16,589 nt of DNA, from the NCBI GenBank assembly GCA_003972865.1, contig QOAX01000129.1:1-16589 (forward strand), given 5' to 3'. The notes under the pieces are model-generated. The model did no database searches, had not been told where the DNA came from, and saw nothing but the letters and a program-made list of their open reading frames with translations. Below, piece by piece: positions 6,855 to 14,033 of this stretch; within the stretch, counting starts at the first letter, position 1, and each line of letters begins with the position of its first letter. The position numbers were made by a program, and so were the translations under genes. This stretch comes from Verrucomicrobiota bacterium (GTDB lineage: Bacteria; Verrucomicrobiota; Verrucomicrobiia; Limisphaerales; UBA1096).

Positions 6855-8315
6855 ATGAAGCCACGGAGACTGGCTCTTGCACTTGGGACTGCCCTATGGG
6901 GTGTGCGGTTGCTGTGCTTGGCCGGCCCCCCGGCCGGTGACAAGCCCAATGTCCTGTTTCTCATGGCGGACGACTTGCGGCCGGAACTGGGCTGCTACGG
7001 CGCCGGGCATGTGATCAGCCCGAACATCGACCGCTTGGCCAAGCGTGGCCGGATGTTCGAGCGTGCCTATTGCCAGCAGGCGTTGTGCAATCCCTCGCGC
7101 GCCTCGATGCTGACCGGACTGCGGCCCGACTCGCTGGGCATCTGGAACCTGCCGGCACACTTCCGCCAGCGCCGCCCGGGCATCGTGACGCTGCCGCAAC
7201 ATTTCAGGAACAACGGCTACTTCACCGAGTGTGTTGGCAAGATTTTCCACAACTGGCGGCAGGACATTCACGGCGACCCGCAGTCGTGGAGCGTGCCGCA
7301 ATTCATGCACTACGCGCGTCATGACGATGACCAACCGAAGATCGACGGGAAGCCGCCGGGGAACGAAATCAAACTGCCGCGCAGCACCATTCGGGATGTA
7401 CCGGACGAGGCTTATTTTGACGGCCGGATAGCGACCCGGGCCATCGAGTCGCTGCAACGCTTGAAAAAAAACAGGAAGCCATTCTTTTTGGCCGTCGGTT
7501 TTTGGAAACCGCATCTGCCGTTCAACGCCCCAAAACGCTACTGGAACCTGTACGACCCGGCCAAGGTTGGGCTTCCGGAGTCATTGGCCAAGCCGGCAAA
7601 CGGTCCTGACATCGCCCTGCACGACAGTCGTGAGTTGTTGCGCGCCTTCGGCGGGCGCAAACCATCGACGAGGGACATTCGCGAACTGCGTCGGGGCTAC
7701 TATGCCGCCACGACCTACATGGACGCGCAAGTCGGCCGCGTCCTTGACGAGCTTGACCGGCTTGATATGCGGGACAACACCATCGTCGTGTTTACCGCCG
7801 ACCACGGCTTTCATCTGGGTGAGCACAGTCTGTGGTGCAAAACCTCCAACTACGAGTGGGACGCCGCCGTTCCCCTGATCATCGCCCCGCCCCGCCTGGC
7901 CAAGCGTGGCGCAGCGTCGCCCTCGCCGGTGGAGTTGCTCGACCTGTACCCGACCTTGGCCGAATTGTGCGGCTTGGCCAGGCCAGCCCATCTGGAAGGT
8001 ACAAGTCTTGTGCCTTCCCTTGAAGATCCCAGAGCCGAGGTCAAGCCGTTTGCGATCACGCAGCATCCTCGACCGGCTTATTACACCAAGGAGGAACCGG
8101 AGGTGATGGGATACTCACTACGAACCCGGCATCACCGCTACACCGAGTGGCGCAACTGGCGAACCGGCGAGGTCGTGGCACGCGAGCTGTACGACCACCA
8201 AATCGACCCCGGCGAAAACAATAACATCACCTCAGAGTCGTCAAGGCGGGTTCAGGCTCTTTCTCGGAAACTTGCGAAGGTGCATCCGGTCAAGCGCCAC
8301 CCGGCGGCCGACTGA
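6855..8315 (+). CDS. Secreted sulfatase, iduronate-2-sulfatase-like
   Basis: Type I sulfatase that hydrolyses sulfate esters, probably of a polysaccharide. It begins with a signal peptide (MKPRRLALALGTALWGVRLL, cleavage near residue 24). The metal-binding start PNVLFLMADDLRPE (D39, D40) is followed by the formylglycine motif CNPSR (C78-R82) in the context CNPSRASMLTGLRPDS; the Cys would need activation by a formylglycine-generating enzyme, which is not encoded here. Further family features are VGFWKPHLPF, the second metal site TADHGFHLGEHSLW and ELYDHQIDPGENNN near the end. The 486-aa length and these blocks point to the iduronate-2-sulfatase-like group common in PVC bacteria; the actual glycan is unknown. 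Only 3 bases separate it from the preceding oxidoreductase, so the two are likely one operon. Several palindrome copies fall inside it, one a perfect 14-mer (7032-7045, encoding DRLAKR). Confidence 0.93.
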   Translation: MKPRRLALALGTALWGVRLLCLAGPPAGDKPNVLFLMADDLRPELGCYGAGHVISPNIDRLAKRGRMFERAYCQQALCNPSRASMLTGLRPDSLGIWNLPAHFRQRRPGIVTLPQHFRNNGYFTECVGKIFHNWRQDIHGDPQSWSVPQFMHYARHDDDQPKIDGKPPGNEIKLPRSTIRDVPDEAYFDGRIATRAIESLQRLKKNRKPFFLAVGFWKPHLPFNAPKRYWNLYDPAKVGLPESLAKPANGPDIALHDSRELLRAFGGRKPSTRDIRELRRGYYAATTYMDAQVGRVLDELDRLDMRDNTIVVFTADHGFHLGEHSLWCKTSNYEWDAAVPLIIAPPRLAKRGAASPSPVELLDLYPTLAELCGLARPAHLEGTSLVPSLEDPRAEVKPFAITQHPRPAYYTKEEPEVMGYSLRTRHHRYTEWRNWRTGEVVARELYDHQIDPGENNNITSESSRRVQALSRKLAKVHPVKRHPAAD

Positions 8316-8334
8316 GCGCCCGGTCTCCGGTCTT

Positions 8335-8348
8335 CGCTTGGCCAAGCG
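8335..8348. repeat. Perfect palindrome CGCTTGGCCAAGCG (intergenic)
   Basis: This is a perfect 14-base palindrome in the 57-bp gap after the sulfatase stop and before the PHP phosphatase. It is one of four perfect copies in the window. There is no T-run, so it is a weak candidate for an intrinsic terminator. Confidence 0.85.
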
Positions 8349-8372
8349 CCGAAACTTGCCTAGCCTTGGGGC

Positions 8373-9173
8373 GTGGCCTTGCCGCCGGATTATCACATGC
8401 ACACGCCCCTCTGCCATCATGCGGAGGGAGAGCCAACCGAGTACGCTGCGCAGGCGGCACGCATTGGCTTGACCGAGATTGGTTTCACCGAGCATGCGCC
8501 GATGCCGGGCGATGATTACGACAGCTGGCGGATGGCCGAGCGCGACCTGAATCTGTACATCGAAAAAATCGACCAAGCGGCCTCCGAAAACCCCTCAATG
8601 ACCGTCCGAAAGAGCCTGGAGATCGACTTCGTGCCCGGCTACGAGGAATGGATGCGAGACTTGGCCAAGCGCCATAAATGGGATTACTTGATCGTTTCTA
8701 TTCATTATCTTGGAGGAAAGTGGAGTTTTGATCATCCGGATCATCGCGACTCTTGGAAAGGCCGCAACGTCAATGCCGCTTGGGCGGAGTATTTCGACTT
8801 GCTGCGGCAGTCAGCCGCGCTGGGGGTGTTCGACATCATTGGCCACTGCGACTTGATCAAGGTTTTCGGCGATCAGCCAAGCGGCGACTGCGCGGCGATG
8901 TGGCGGCCGTTTCTCGAGGAGGTGAAGCGTCAGGACATCGCGATCGAGATCAACACCAACGGCCTGAACAAGCCGTGTGGCGAGATGTACCCGTCACCGG
9001 CGCTGCTGGAAATGGCGGCGGAGATCGGGGTGGGTCTGACGTTTGGCTCGGACGCGCACAGGCCGGGCCGTGTCGGGGAGCAGTTCGACCAGGCAATCGC
9101 CCTGGCCAAGCGCAGCGGCTTCACGCACCACCGCCGGTTTGCCGGCGGGCAATACGAGTCGGTTCCGTTTTGA
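8373..9173 (+). CDS. hisJ: PHP-family histidinol-phosphatase
   Basis: Cytoplasmic PHP-type phosphatase that removes phosphate from L-histidinol phosphate in histidine synthesis. The start is GTG 8373 (protein MALPPDYHMHTPLCHHAEGE); no earlier in-frame start keeps the N-terminal metal motif so close to the end. PHP metal ligands are visible in order: H8 and H10 (HMHT), H41 (TEHAP), E83 (SLEIDFVPG), H111 (VSIHYLGG), H158 (IIGHCDL), and D227/H229 (GSDAH). The 266-aa length is normal for the HisJ/HisK group. Other PHP hydrolases share the core, but SIHYLGG and GHCDLIK fit histidinol phosphatase best. It lies 28 bases upstream of leuD, an amino-acid gene, although no other histidine gene is visible. 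Confidence 0.85.
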   Translation: MALPPDYHMHTPLCHHAEGEPTEYAAQAARIGLTEIGFTEHAPMPGDDYDSWRMAERDLNLYIEKIDQAASENPSMTVRKSLEIDFVPGYEEWMRDLAKRHKWDYLIVSIHYLGGKWSFDHPDHRDSWKGRNVNAAWAEYFDLLRQSAALGVFDIIGHCDLIKVFGDQPSGDCAAMWRPFLEEVKRQDIAIEINTNGLNKPCGEMYPSPALLEMAAEIGVGLTFGSDAHRPGRVGEQFDQAIALAKRSGFTHHRRFAGGQYESVPF

Positions 9174-9201
9174 GTTGAAAAAAGCCCCATTCTGCCCCCA
9201 A

Positions 9202-9759
9202 ATGTCGGCCATGAGTAGTGTCTTTGAAGGACCGGTTTTTGTGGTGCGGGATAATATCGACACCGATCAAATTATCTCAGCGCAGTACCTGAACCTTGTC
9301 CCGACGATCCCGGAGGAATACGAAAAGCTCGGAAGCTATGCGCTGATCGGCCTGCCGGAATCGCTGTATCCCACCCGCTATGTGGCAGATGGCGAACTGG
9401 GTTCGAATTACCCGATCGTGGTCGCAGGCCGGAATTTCGGCTGCGGCAGTTCCCGTGAACACGCACCGATCGCGCTGGGCTCGGCCGGTTGCAAACTGGT
9501 CCTGGCCGAGAGTTTCGCGCGCATTTTTTTCCGCAACTGCGTGGCGACCGGCGAGCTTTATCCGTGCGACATTGCAGACCGGCTTTGCGACGTGCTCAAA
9601 ACCGGCGACGAGGTGAAGGTCGATCTCGACGCCGGCACCGTAGTCATCAAGTCAACCAGCGCGGAGCACTCGATCAAGCCATTAGGCGAGGTTCGCCCGG
9701 TGATCGACGCCGGTGGGTTGTTCAACTTCGCCCGCGAGACCGGCATGATTGCCAAGTGA
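9202..9759 (+). CDS. leuD: 3-isopropylmalate dehydratase small subunit
   Basis: Small (swivel-domain) subunit of isopropylmalate isomerase in leucine synthesis; it works with the iron-sulfur large subunit LeuC, which is not in this window. The frame is open upstream into hisJ, but homology-like sequence starts at ATG 9202 (MSAMSSVFEGPVFV); ATG 9211 is equally possible. Family marks are DNIDTDQIISAQYL at the N-terminus, the substrate-loop signature NFGCGSSREHAP, SFARIFFRNC, and a C-terminal FNFARETGMIAK. At about 185 aa it is of the small-subunit size. The related homoaconitase small subunit shares this fold, so the exact substrate is set by the missing partner. It is 28 bases after hisJ. Confidence 0.88.
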   Translation: MSAMSSVFEGPVFVVRDNIDTDQIISAQYLNLVPTIPEEYEKLGSYALIGLPESLYPTRYVADGELGSNYPIVVAGRNFGCGSSREHAPIALGSAGCKLVLAESFARIFFRNCVATGELYPCDIADRLCDVLKTGDEVKVDLDAGTVVIKSTSAEHSIKPLGEVRPVIDAGGLFNFARETGMIAK

Positions 9760-9765
9760 GCATTG

Positions 9766-9779
9766 CGCTTGGCCAAGCG
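9766..9779. repeat. Perfect palindrome CGCTTGGCCAAGCG (leuD-mnmA gap)
   Basis: This perfect copy fills most of the 35-bp gap between the leuD stop and the mnmA start. The upstream gene ends in the related string GCCAAGTGA just before it. Confidence 0.85.
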
Positions 9780-9794
9780 AACCCGTTTTCACTG

Positions 9795-10877
9795 ATGCCA
9801 GACAACAAAAAAACGCGCGTGGTCGTGGGCTTGAGCGGCGGGGTGGATTCCTCCGCGGCGGCCTCGTTGCTGGTCAAGCAGGGGTACGACGTCGTCGGCA
9901 TCACGCTGAAGGTCTGGCCGCAGGATTGCGTGGCTCGCGCCGAGGACAAGTGCTGCGGCCCGCAGGCGGTGATGGACGCCCGCTCGGTCGCCGACAAACT
10001 CGATATTCCGTATTATCTCGTCGATGAGTCGAGGGAATTTCAGAGGGACGTGATCGATTATTTCGCGGCGGAGTACAAGGCGGGTCGGACACCGAACCCG
10101 TGCGTGATGTGCAATGAGAAGCTGAAGTTTGGCAACCTGATCGACCGCGCCCGGAAGCTTGGCGCGGAGTACGTGGCCACCGGGCATTACGCGCGGCTCG
10201 AGAAGCGCAACGGCCGCACGGTGATGCGTCGTGGCAGGGATGCGCGGAAAGACCAGACGTACTTTTTGTTTTCGCTTGGCCAGGAGCAGCTCGCGCACAT
10301 GATGTTTCCGCTCGGTGAACTGCAGAAAAGCGAGACACGCGAGGTTGCCCGGTGCGTGAATCTCAAGACGGCGGAGAAGCAGGAGAGCCAGGAAATTTGT
10401 TTTGTGCCGGACAAGGATTACAAGAAATTCCTTACGACGGCGGGGTTGGTGGAGGAACACCGGGGGGAGATTGTTGACACACGCGGCCAAGTGCTGGGGC
10501 ATCACGACGGGATCGAGTTTTACACGATCGGCCAGCGGAAGGGCCTGGGGATTTCGTCGCCGACGCCGATGTACGTGATCGAACTGGACCCGGAAAACAA
10601 CCGGGTGGTGGTCGGCGGGGAGGCGTTGCTGCTGCGGGACGAGTTTCGGATTGACCGATGTAACTGGATTGCGTTTGAGCGCCTGGCCAAGCCGATCGAG
10701 GCTTCGGCGGCGATCCGGTACAACCATCCCGGCACTGAGGCGACGTTGATCCCCGGCGAAAATGGCCAGGCGACAGTGAAGCTGCGGGAGCCGCAGCGGG
10801 CGGTGACGCCGGGGCAGGCGTGCGTGTTTTATCAGGACGACCTCGTGTTGGGCGGTGGCTGGATCATGCGGAACTGA
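9795..10877 (+). CDS. mnmA: tRNA-specific 2-thiouridylase
   Basis: Adds sulfur to the 2-position of the wobble uridine in tRNAs for Lys, Glu and Gln, using ATP and a relayed persulfide, in the cytoplasm. The start at ATG 9795 (MPDNKKTRVVVGLSGGVDSS) puts the PP-loop ATP-binding motif SGGVDSS at residues 14-20. The two catalytic cysteines are visible: C103 in NPCVMCN and C202 in ESQEICFVPD. Other family blocks are ATGHYARLE, KDQTYFLFSL, YTIGQRKGLGI and the closing AVTPGQACVFY. The length of 360 aa is normal. The frame is open back to 9489, but that part overlaps leuD and is not family sequence. No clear Shine-Dalgarno is seen. It follows leuD by 35 bp in the same direction. Confidence 0.96.
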   Translation: MPDNKKTRVVVGLSGGVDSSAAASLLVKQGYDVVGITLKVWPQDCVARAEDKCCGPQAVMDARSVADKLDIPYYLVDESREFQRDVIDYFAAEYKAGRTPNPCVMCNEKLKFGNLIDRARKLGAEYVATGHYARLEKRNGRTVMRRGRDARKDQTYFLFSLGQEQLAHMMFPLGELQKSETREVARCVNLKTAEKQESQEICFVPDKDYKKFLTTAGLVEEHRGEIVDTRGQVLGHHDGIEFYTIGQRKGLGISSPTPMYVIELDPENNRVVVGGEALLLRDEFRIDRCNWIAFERLAKPIEASAAIRYNHPGTEATLIPGENGQATVKLREPQRAVTPGQACVFYQDDLVLGGGWIMRN

Positions 10878-10899
10878 CTGGTTTGCAGGGGGTTTCCCC

Positions 10900-10911
10900 C
10901 GCTTGGCCAAG
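10900..10911. repeat. Palindrome copy (12 of 14 bases) after mnmA
   Basis: CGCTTGGCCAAG lies 22 bases after the mnmA stop, directly after a short GGGGG-TTT-CCCCC hairpin (about 10888-10900). Together they form a structured spot at the end of mnmA. The remaining spacer to 11062 shows no convincing gene. Confidence 0.6.
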
Positions 10912-11062
10912 GTCTGATCGATTGCTCGAAATGGGCCACAAAAAGATTGTCGGGAGGGGGTGATTGTGGCTTCATTTCCCGCCCTGACGCGTAGGTGATG
11001 CGCCTTCATGGTCAACGAACCGCAGCCCCGACCGGGGATGTTCCAGTTCGGCTCCATCGGAT

Positions 11063-11341
11063 ATGAGCTTGATCCGTGTAATCGTTCACTACTCAGGTCG
11101 GGTACAGGGAGTGGGTTTCCGATACATAGTGAAGTCCTTGGTTCCCGGGTACGAAGTGCTCGGCACGATCAGGAATTTGCCTGATGGCCGGGTGGAACTG
11201 ATCGCCGAGGGCGAGCGGACTGAGCTGGAGGAGTTCCTGCAGGCGGTTCGGGACTCGGGCCTGCGCCGTAACATCCGGGACGAGGAAATCATATTTGGTG
11301 AAGGTCAGGATAATTTTAGAGGGTTTGAAATCACAGGGTGA
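11063..11341 (+). CDS. acyP: Acylphosphatase
   Basis: Small cytoplasmic enzyme that hydrolyses the carboxyl-phosphate bond of acylphosphates. The 92-aa length is typical. The signature GRVQGVGFRYIV (residues 12-23) carries the catalytic Arg of the phosphate-binding loop. The second motif, RNLPDGRVEL, carries the catalytic Asn. The usual GWVRN is GTIRN here, a conservative variation of the motif. The start at ATG 11063 gives MSLIRVIVHYSGRVQG, matching the family's short N-terminus. It ends 15 bp before the metallophosphoesterase and is in the same direction, so the two are probably cotranscribed. Confidence 0.9.
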   Translation: MSLIRVIVHYSGRVQGVGFRYIVKSLVPGYEVLGTIRNLPDGRVELIAEGERTELEEFLQAVRDSGLRRNIRDEEIIFGEGQDNFRGFEITG

Positions 11342-11356
11342 TTTCCGTTCGATTAA

Positions 11357-12082
11357 ATGAAGTACGCTTTGATAGCTGACATCCACTCCAATCTCGAGGG
11401 TTTCGAGGTGGTGCTCGAGGATGCACAGAAAAACAACTGCACCCATTACGTGTGCCTGGGGGACGTGGTCGGTTACAATCCGAATCCGAGTGAGTGCATG
11501 AAGATTGTGCGCGACATGGGGATGCCGTGCATCATGGGCAACCACGACGAGTATTGCGCCACTGACACCGACTTGAGTGGGTTCAACCCGCACGCCGGCC
11601 ACGCCATCATGTGGACACGCGACCAGTTGAGCGACGAAGAGCGCGACTGGCTCCAGCGGCTGAAGTACCTGCGCATGATTGCCAACTTCACCATTGTGCA
11701 TGCCACGCTGGATGCCCCCAAGCGCTGGGGCTACGTGATGAGCAAACTCGACGCAGCAGCCAGCTTCACCTACCAGAATACGGGCGTCTGTTTTTTCGGC
11801 CACACCCATGTGCCGCTGACTTTTATCCGCGAGAACAACTCTGTTACCGGCGGCAAGTACCACAAGTTGACGATCGAGAAGGGCAAAAAGTATTTCATCA
11901 ACGTCGGCAGCGTGGGCCAGCCCCGGGACGGTGATCCCCGTGCCGGATACGCCATCTACGACCTCAAGGCCGGGACAATCGAGTTGCGCCGGCTGGAGTA
12001 TGATTTCGAGAAAACCCAGGCCAAGATCCTGGAGGCCGGCCTGCCCGAGCGCTTGGCCAACCGGCTGGCCTTGGGCAAATAA
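11357..12082 (+). CDS. Calcineurin-like metallophosphoesterase
   Basis: Two-metal phosphoesterase, probably cytoplasmic as no signal is seen. Five family motifs are intact: D8 and H10 (IADIHSN), D36 (LGDVVGYNPNP), N62 and H63 (IMGNHDEY), a His in TIVHATL, and FGHTHVP near residue 153. The block GDVVGYNPNPSEC is characteristic of a widespread group of predicted phosphodiesterases whose substrate is not established; some relatives act on phosphoproteins or dinucleoside polyphosphates. The length of 241 aa is normal. The start at ATG 11357 is immediately followed by the first motif, so it is secure. The C-terminus (ERLANRLALGK) is partly encoded by a palindrome copy at 12050-12060. Confidence 0.85.
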   Translation: MKYALIADIHSNLEGFEVVLEDAQKNNCTHYVCLGDVVGYNPNPSECMKIVRDMGMPCIMGNHDEYCATDTDLSGFNPHAGHAIMWTRDQLSDEERDWLQRLKYLRMIANFTIVHATLDAPKRWGYVMSKLDAAASFTYQNTGVCFFGHTHVPLTFIRENNSVTGGKYHKLTIEKGKKYFINVGSVGQPRDGDPRAGYAIYDLKAGTIELRRLEYDFEKTQAKILEAGLPERLANRLALGK

Positions 12083-12151
12083 CCTGCCGCCGGCCCGGCT
12101 TATCGACACGCCGCCCAACGTGGGCACTGAACTCGCGACCGGAATCGCGAC

Positions 12152-14002
12152 ATGCACAAATTAAGGCAAATCTTCGCCTTCGTGGCGCCCTACGTGAAAC
12201 CGTACTGGGGCCGGATTGTTGCCGGCGTCTTTTTCGGGATTCTCTTCGGAGCGTCGAACGGGCTGGTGCTGTGGGCAACCAAGACCATGCTCGACCGGCT
12301 GGTGCCGCCGGATGCCGCAGCGGCCCCGGCGAGCGCTCCCGCCGAGGGGGACGGCAACTGGCTTGCTGAGAGCGCCGCCTCCGTACAATCCAGCATCCTA
12401 GAGACCCTCGACCCCTGGCTGCCCCAGATGGGCGATCCGCTGACTCTCCTGCAGATCATCGGCGGGCTGCTGGTCTTCCCGCTGTTGGTCGGCTTCCGTG
12501 GCACCTCAAAATATCTCGCGGCGTATTGCCTGGCCTGGGCCAGCGAACGCGTGATTAACGACCTGCGGGTCACGGTCTTCCGGAACCTGAGCCGCTTGTC
12601 CATTCCCTTCTTCAACCGCGCCACCACCGGCGATCTCATCACGCGCATCAACGGCGACGCGCAGTTGCTGCAGACCTGCCTGGCCTCCGGGGTCGGCAAC
12701 CTCGTGTCGGAGCCGGTGGCCATCGTCAGCATATTCACCGGCCTGTGCCTGATCGACTTGGAGTTGACCCTCGGCATGCTGGTGCTATTCCCCATCTGCA
12801 TCATCCCCATCATTTACTTCGGCAAAAAAGCCCGCGAGGCGACGGGCAAACGAGTCGCCGCCAACATCGACCAGTCCAGCCTCGCGGTGGAGATGTTTTC
12901 CGGCATGCGCGTCATCAAGGCGTTCGGGCTCGAGGGTGCCCGGGTCGACCGGTTTCGGGAGCTGTCCCGGCAGCTGATCCGGCAGACGATGAAGACGGTG
13001 CGCTCGCGGGAGATTGTCGGCCCGCTGGTGGAGACGGTATCGATGATCGGCATCGGCGCACTGATCCTGTACGTCGTTCACACCGAGCGCAGCATGCCGG
13101 ACTTGGTGGTGTTTTTCACCGGGATCATCATGTTTTACACGCCCATCCGCAAGCTGGCCCGCCTGCACGTGCGCATCGAGGAGGCCAGCGTCGGTGCCCA
13201 GCGCCTGATGAATGTCCTCGACGAAAAGCCGGACATCCTCGAGCGCCCCCAGGCAAGGCCGGTGACCGGGTTAGAGCAGGGCATCGAGTTCGATGGCATC
13301 TCGTTCGCGTACGAAGATGAGCCGGTGTTGAGCGGGCTCGATCTCTCCATCCCGAAGGGCACCAAGCTGGGCATCGTCGGCGAGAGCGGTTCCGGCAAGA
13401 GCACCCTCATCAACCTGCTGTTCCGGTTTCACGATCCCGACTTGGGCGCCGTCAAGCTGGACGGGCACGACCTGCGCGACCTGAGCATCAAGGGGTTTCG
13501 CGAGCAGATGGCGCTCGTCAGCCAGGAGGTGGTGTTGTTCGACCTGACCGTGGCCGGGAACATCATGCTTGGCCAGGCGGGCTGCACACGCGAGCAAGTC
13601 GAGGCGGCGGCCCGGCACGCACACGCGCACGAGTTCATCACCGCGCTGCCAGACGGGTACGACACACGCATCGGCGAACGCGGTGCCACGCTCTCCGGTG
13701 GCCAGCGGCAGCGCCTGGCCATCGCGCGGGCCTTCGTCCGAAACGCGCCGATTCTCGTGCTGGACGAGGCCACCGCGGCACTCGACTCCAAGGCCGAGGC
13801 CGAGGTGCAGGCCGCCATCGACCGGCTGAGCAAAAACCGCACCGTGCTCTGCGTCGCGCATCGGCTCTCCACCCTGCGGTCGATGGACCGGGTCATCGTC
13901 CTGAGCGGTGGTGAAATTATCGAGGTGGGGAATTTCGATGAATTGATGGCACAGGCGGGGGTGTTTTCCGGCCTGGCCAAGGCGCAGGGAATCATCGCCT
14001 AA
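12152..14002 (+). CDS. msbA: ABC exporter, MsbA-like (lipid A / lipid flippase type)
   Basis: Half-transporter with a fused membrane domain and ATPase; it would work as an inner-membrane homodimer. The first membrane helix spans roughly residues 17-45 and is followed by an unusual Ala/Pro-rich loop of about 45 residues (DAAAAPASAPAEGDGNW and onward) before TM2. Family sequence follows: FFNRATTGDLITRINGD, LDLELTLGMLVLFP-like TM segments, and IIMFYTPIRKLARLH. The ATPase domain has Walker A GESGSGKST (410-418), Q-loop ALVSQEV, signature LSGGQRQR (514-521), Walker B ILVLDEAT (D538, E539) and H-loop VAHRLS (H570), all intact. The 616-aa length is close to the family norm. Bacterial lipid-A flippase MsbA is the closest functional guess; other lipid or peptide exporters share the architecture. 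It converges on the PQQ-like gene with a 31-bp spacer. Confidence 0.85.
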   Translation: MHKLRQIFAFVAPYVKPYWGRIVAGVFFGILFGASNGLVLWATKTMLDRLVPPDAAAAPASAPAEGDGNWLAESAASVQSSILETLDPWLPQMGDPLTLLQIIGGLLVFPLLVGFRGTSKYLAAYCLAWASERVINDLRVTVFRNLSRLSIPFFNRATTGDLITRINGDAQLLQTCLASGVGNLVSEPVAIVSIFTGLCLIDLELTLGMLVLFPICIIPIIYFGKKAREATGKRVAANIDQSSLAVEMFSGMRVIKAFGLEGARVDRFRELSRQLIRQTMKTVRSREIVGPLVETVSMIGIGALILYVVHTERSMPDLVVFFTGIIMFYTPIRKLARLHVRIEEASVGAQRLMNVLDEKPDILERPQARPVTGLEQGIEFDGISFAYEDEPVLSGLDLSIPKGTKLGIVGESGSGKSTLINLLFRFHDPDLGAVKLDGHDLRDLSIKGFREQMALVSQEVVLFDLTVAGNIMLGQAGCTREQVEAAARHAHAHEFITALPDGYDTRIGERGATLSGGQRQRLAIARAFVRNAPILVLDEATAALDSKAEAEVQAAIDRLSKNRTVLCVAHRLSTLRSMDRVIVLSGGEIIEVGNFDELMAQAGVFSGLAKAQGIIA

Positions 14003-14013
14003 GTCCAGCCCCC

Positions 14014-14027
14014 CGCTTGGCCAAGCG
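14014..14027. repeat. Perfect palindrome CGCTTGGCCAAGCG between convergent genes
   Basis: This perfect copy is central in the 31-bp spacer between the stops of the MsbA-like gene (+) and the PQQ-like gene (-), and is followed by a partial repeat CGCTTGG (14026-14032). Self-pairing in RNA from either strand would place a small hairpin at both 3' ends, so it may act in bidirectional 3'-end formation. There is no T-tract. Confidence 0.7.
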
Positions 14028-14033
14028 CTTGGT

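Noticed and set aside
9789..11057. A 422-codon minus-strand frame opposite mnmA
   Set aside because: The plus strand encodes a complete MnmA with all catalytic residues, and the antisense product looks like reverse-strand composition only.
10998..11066. A 22-codon frame whose TGA overlaps the acylphosphatase ATG (ATGA)
   Set aside because: It looks like a translationally coupled leader, but the peptide has no recognisable feature and one such overlap is expected by chance.
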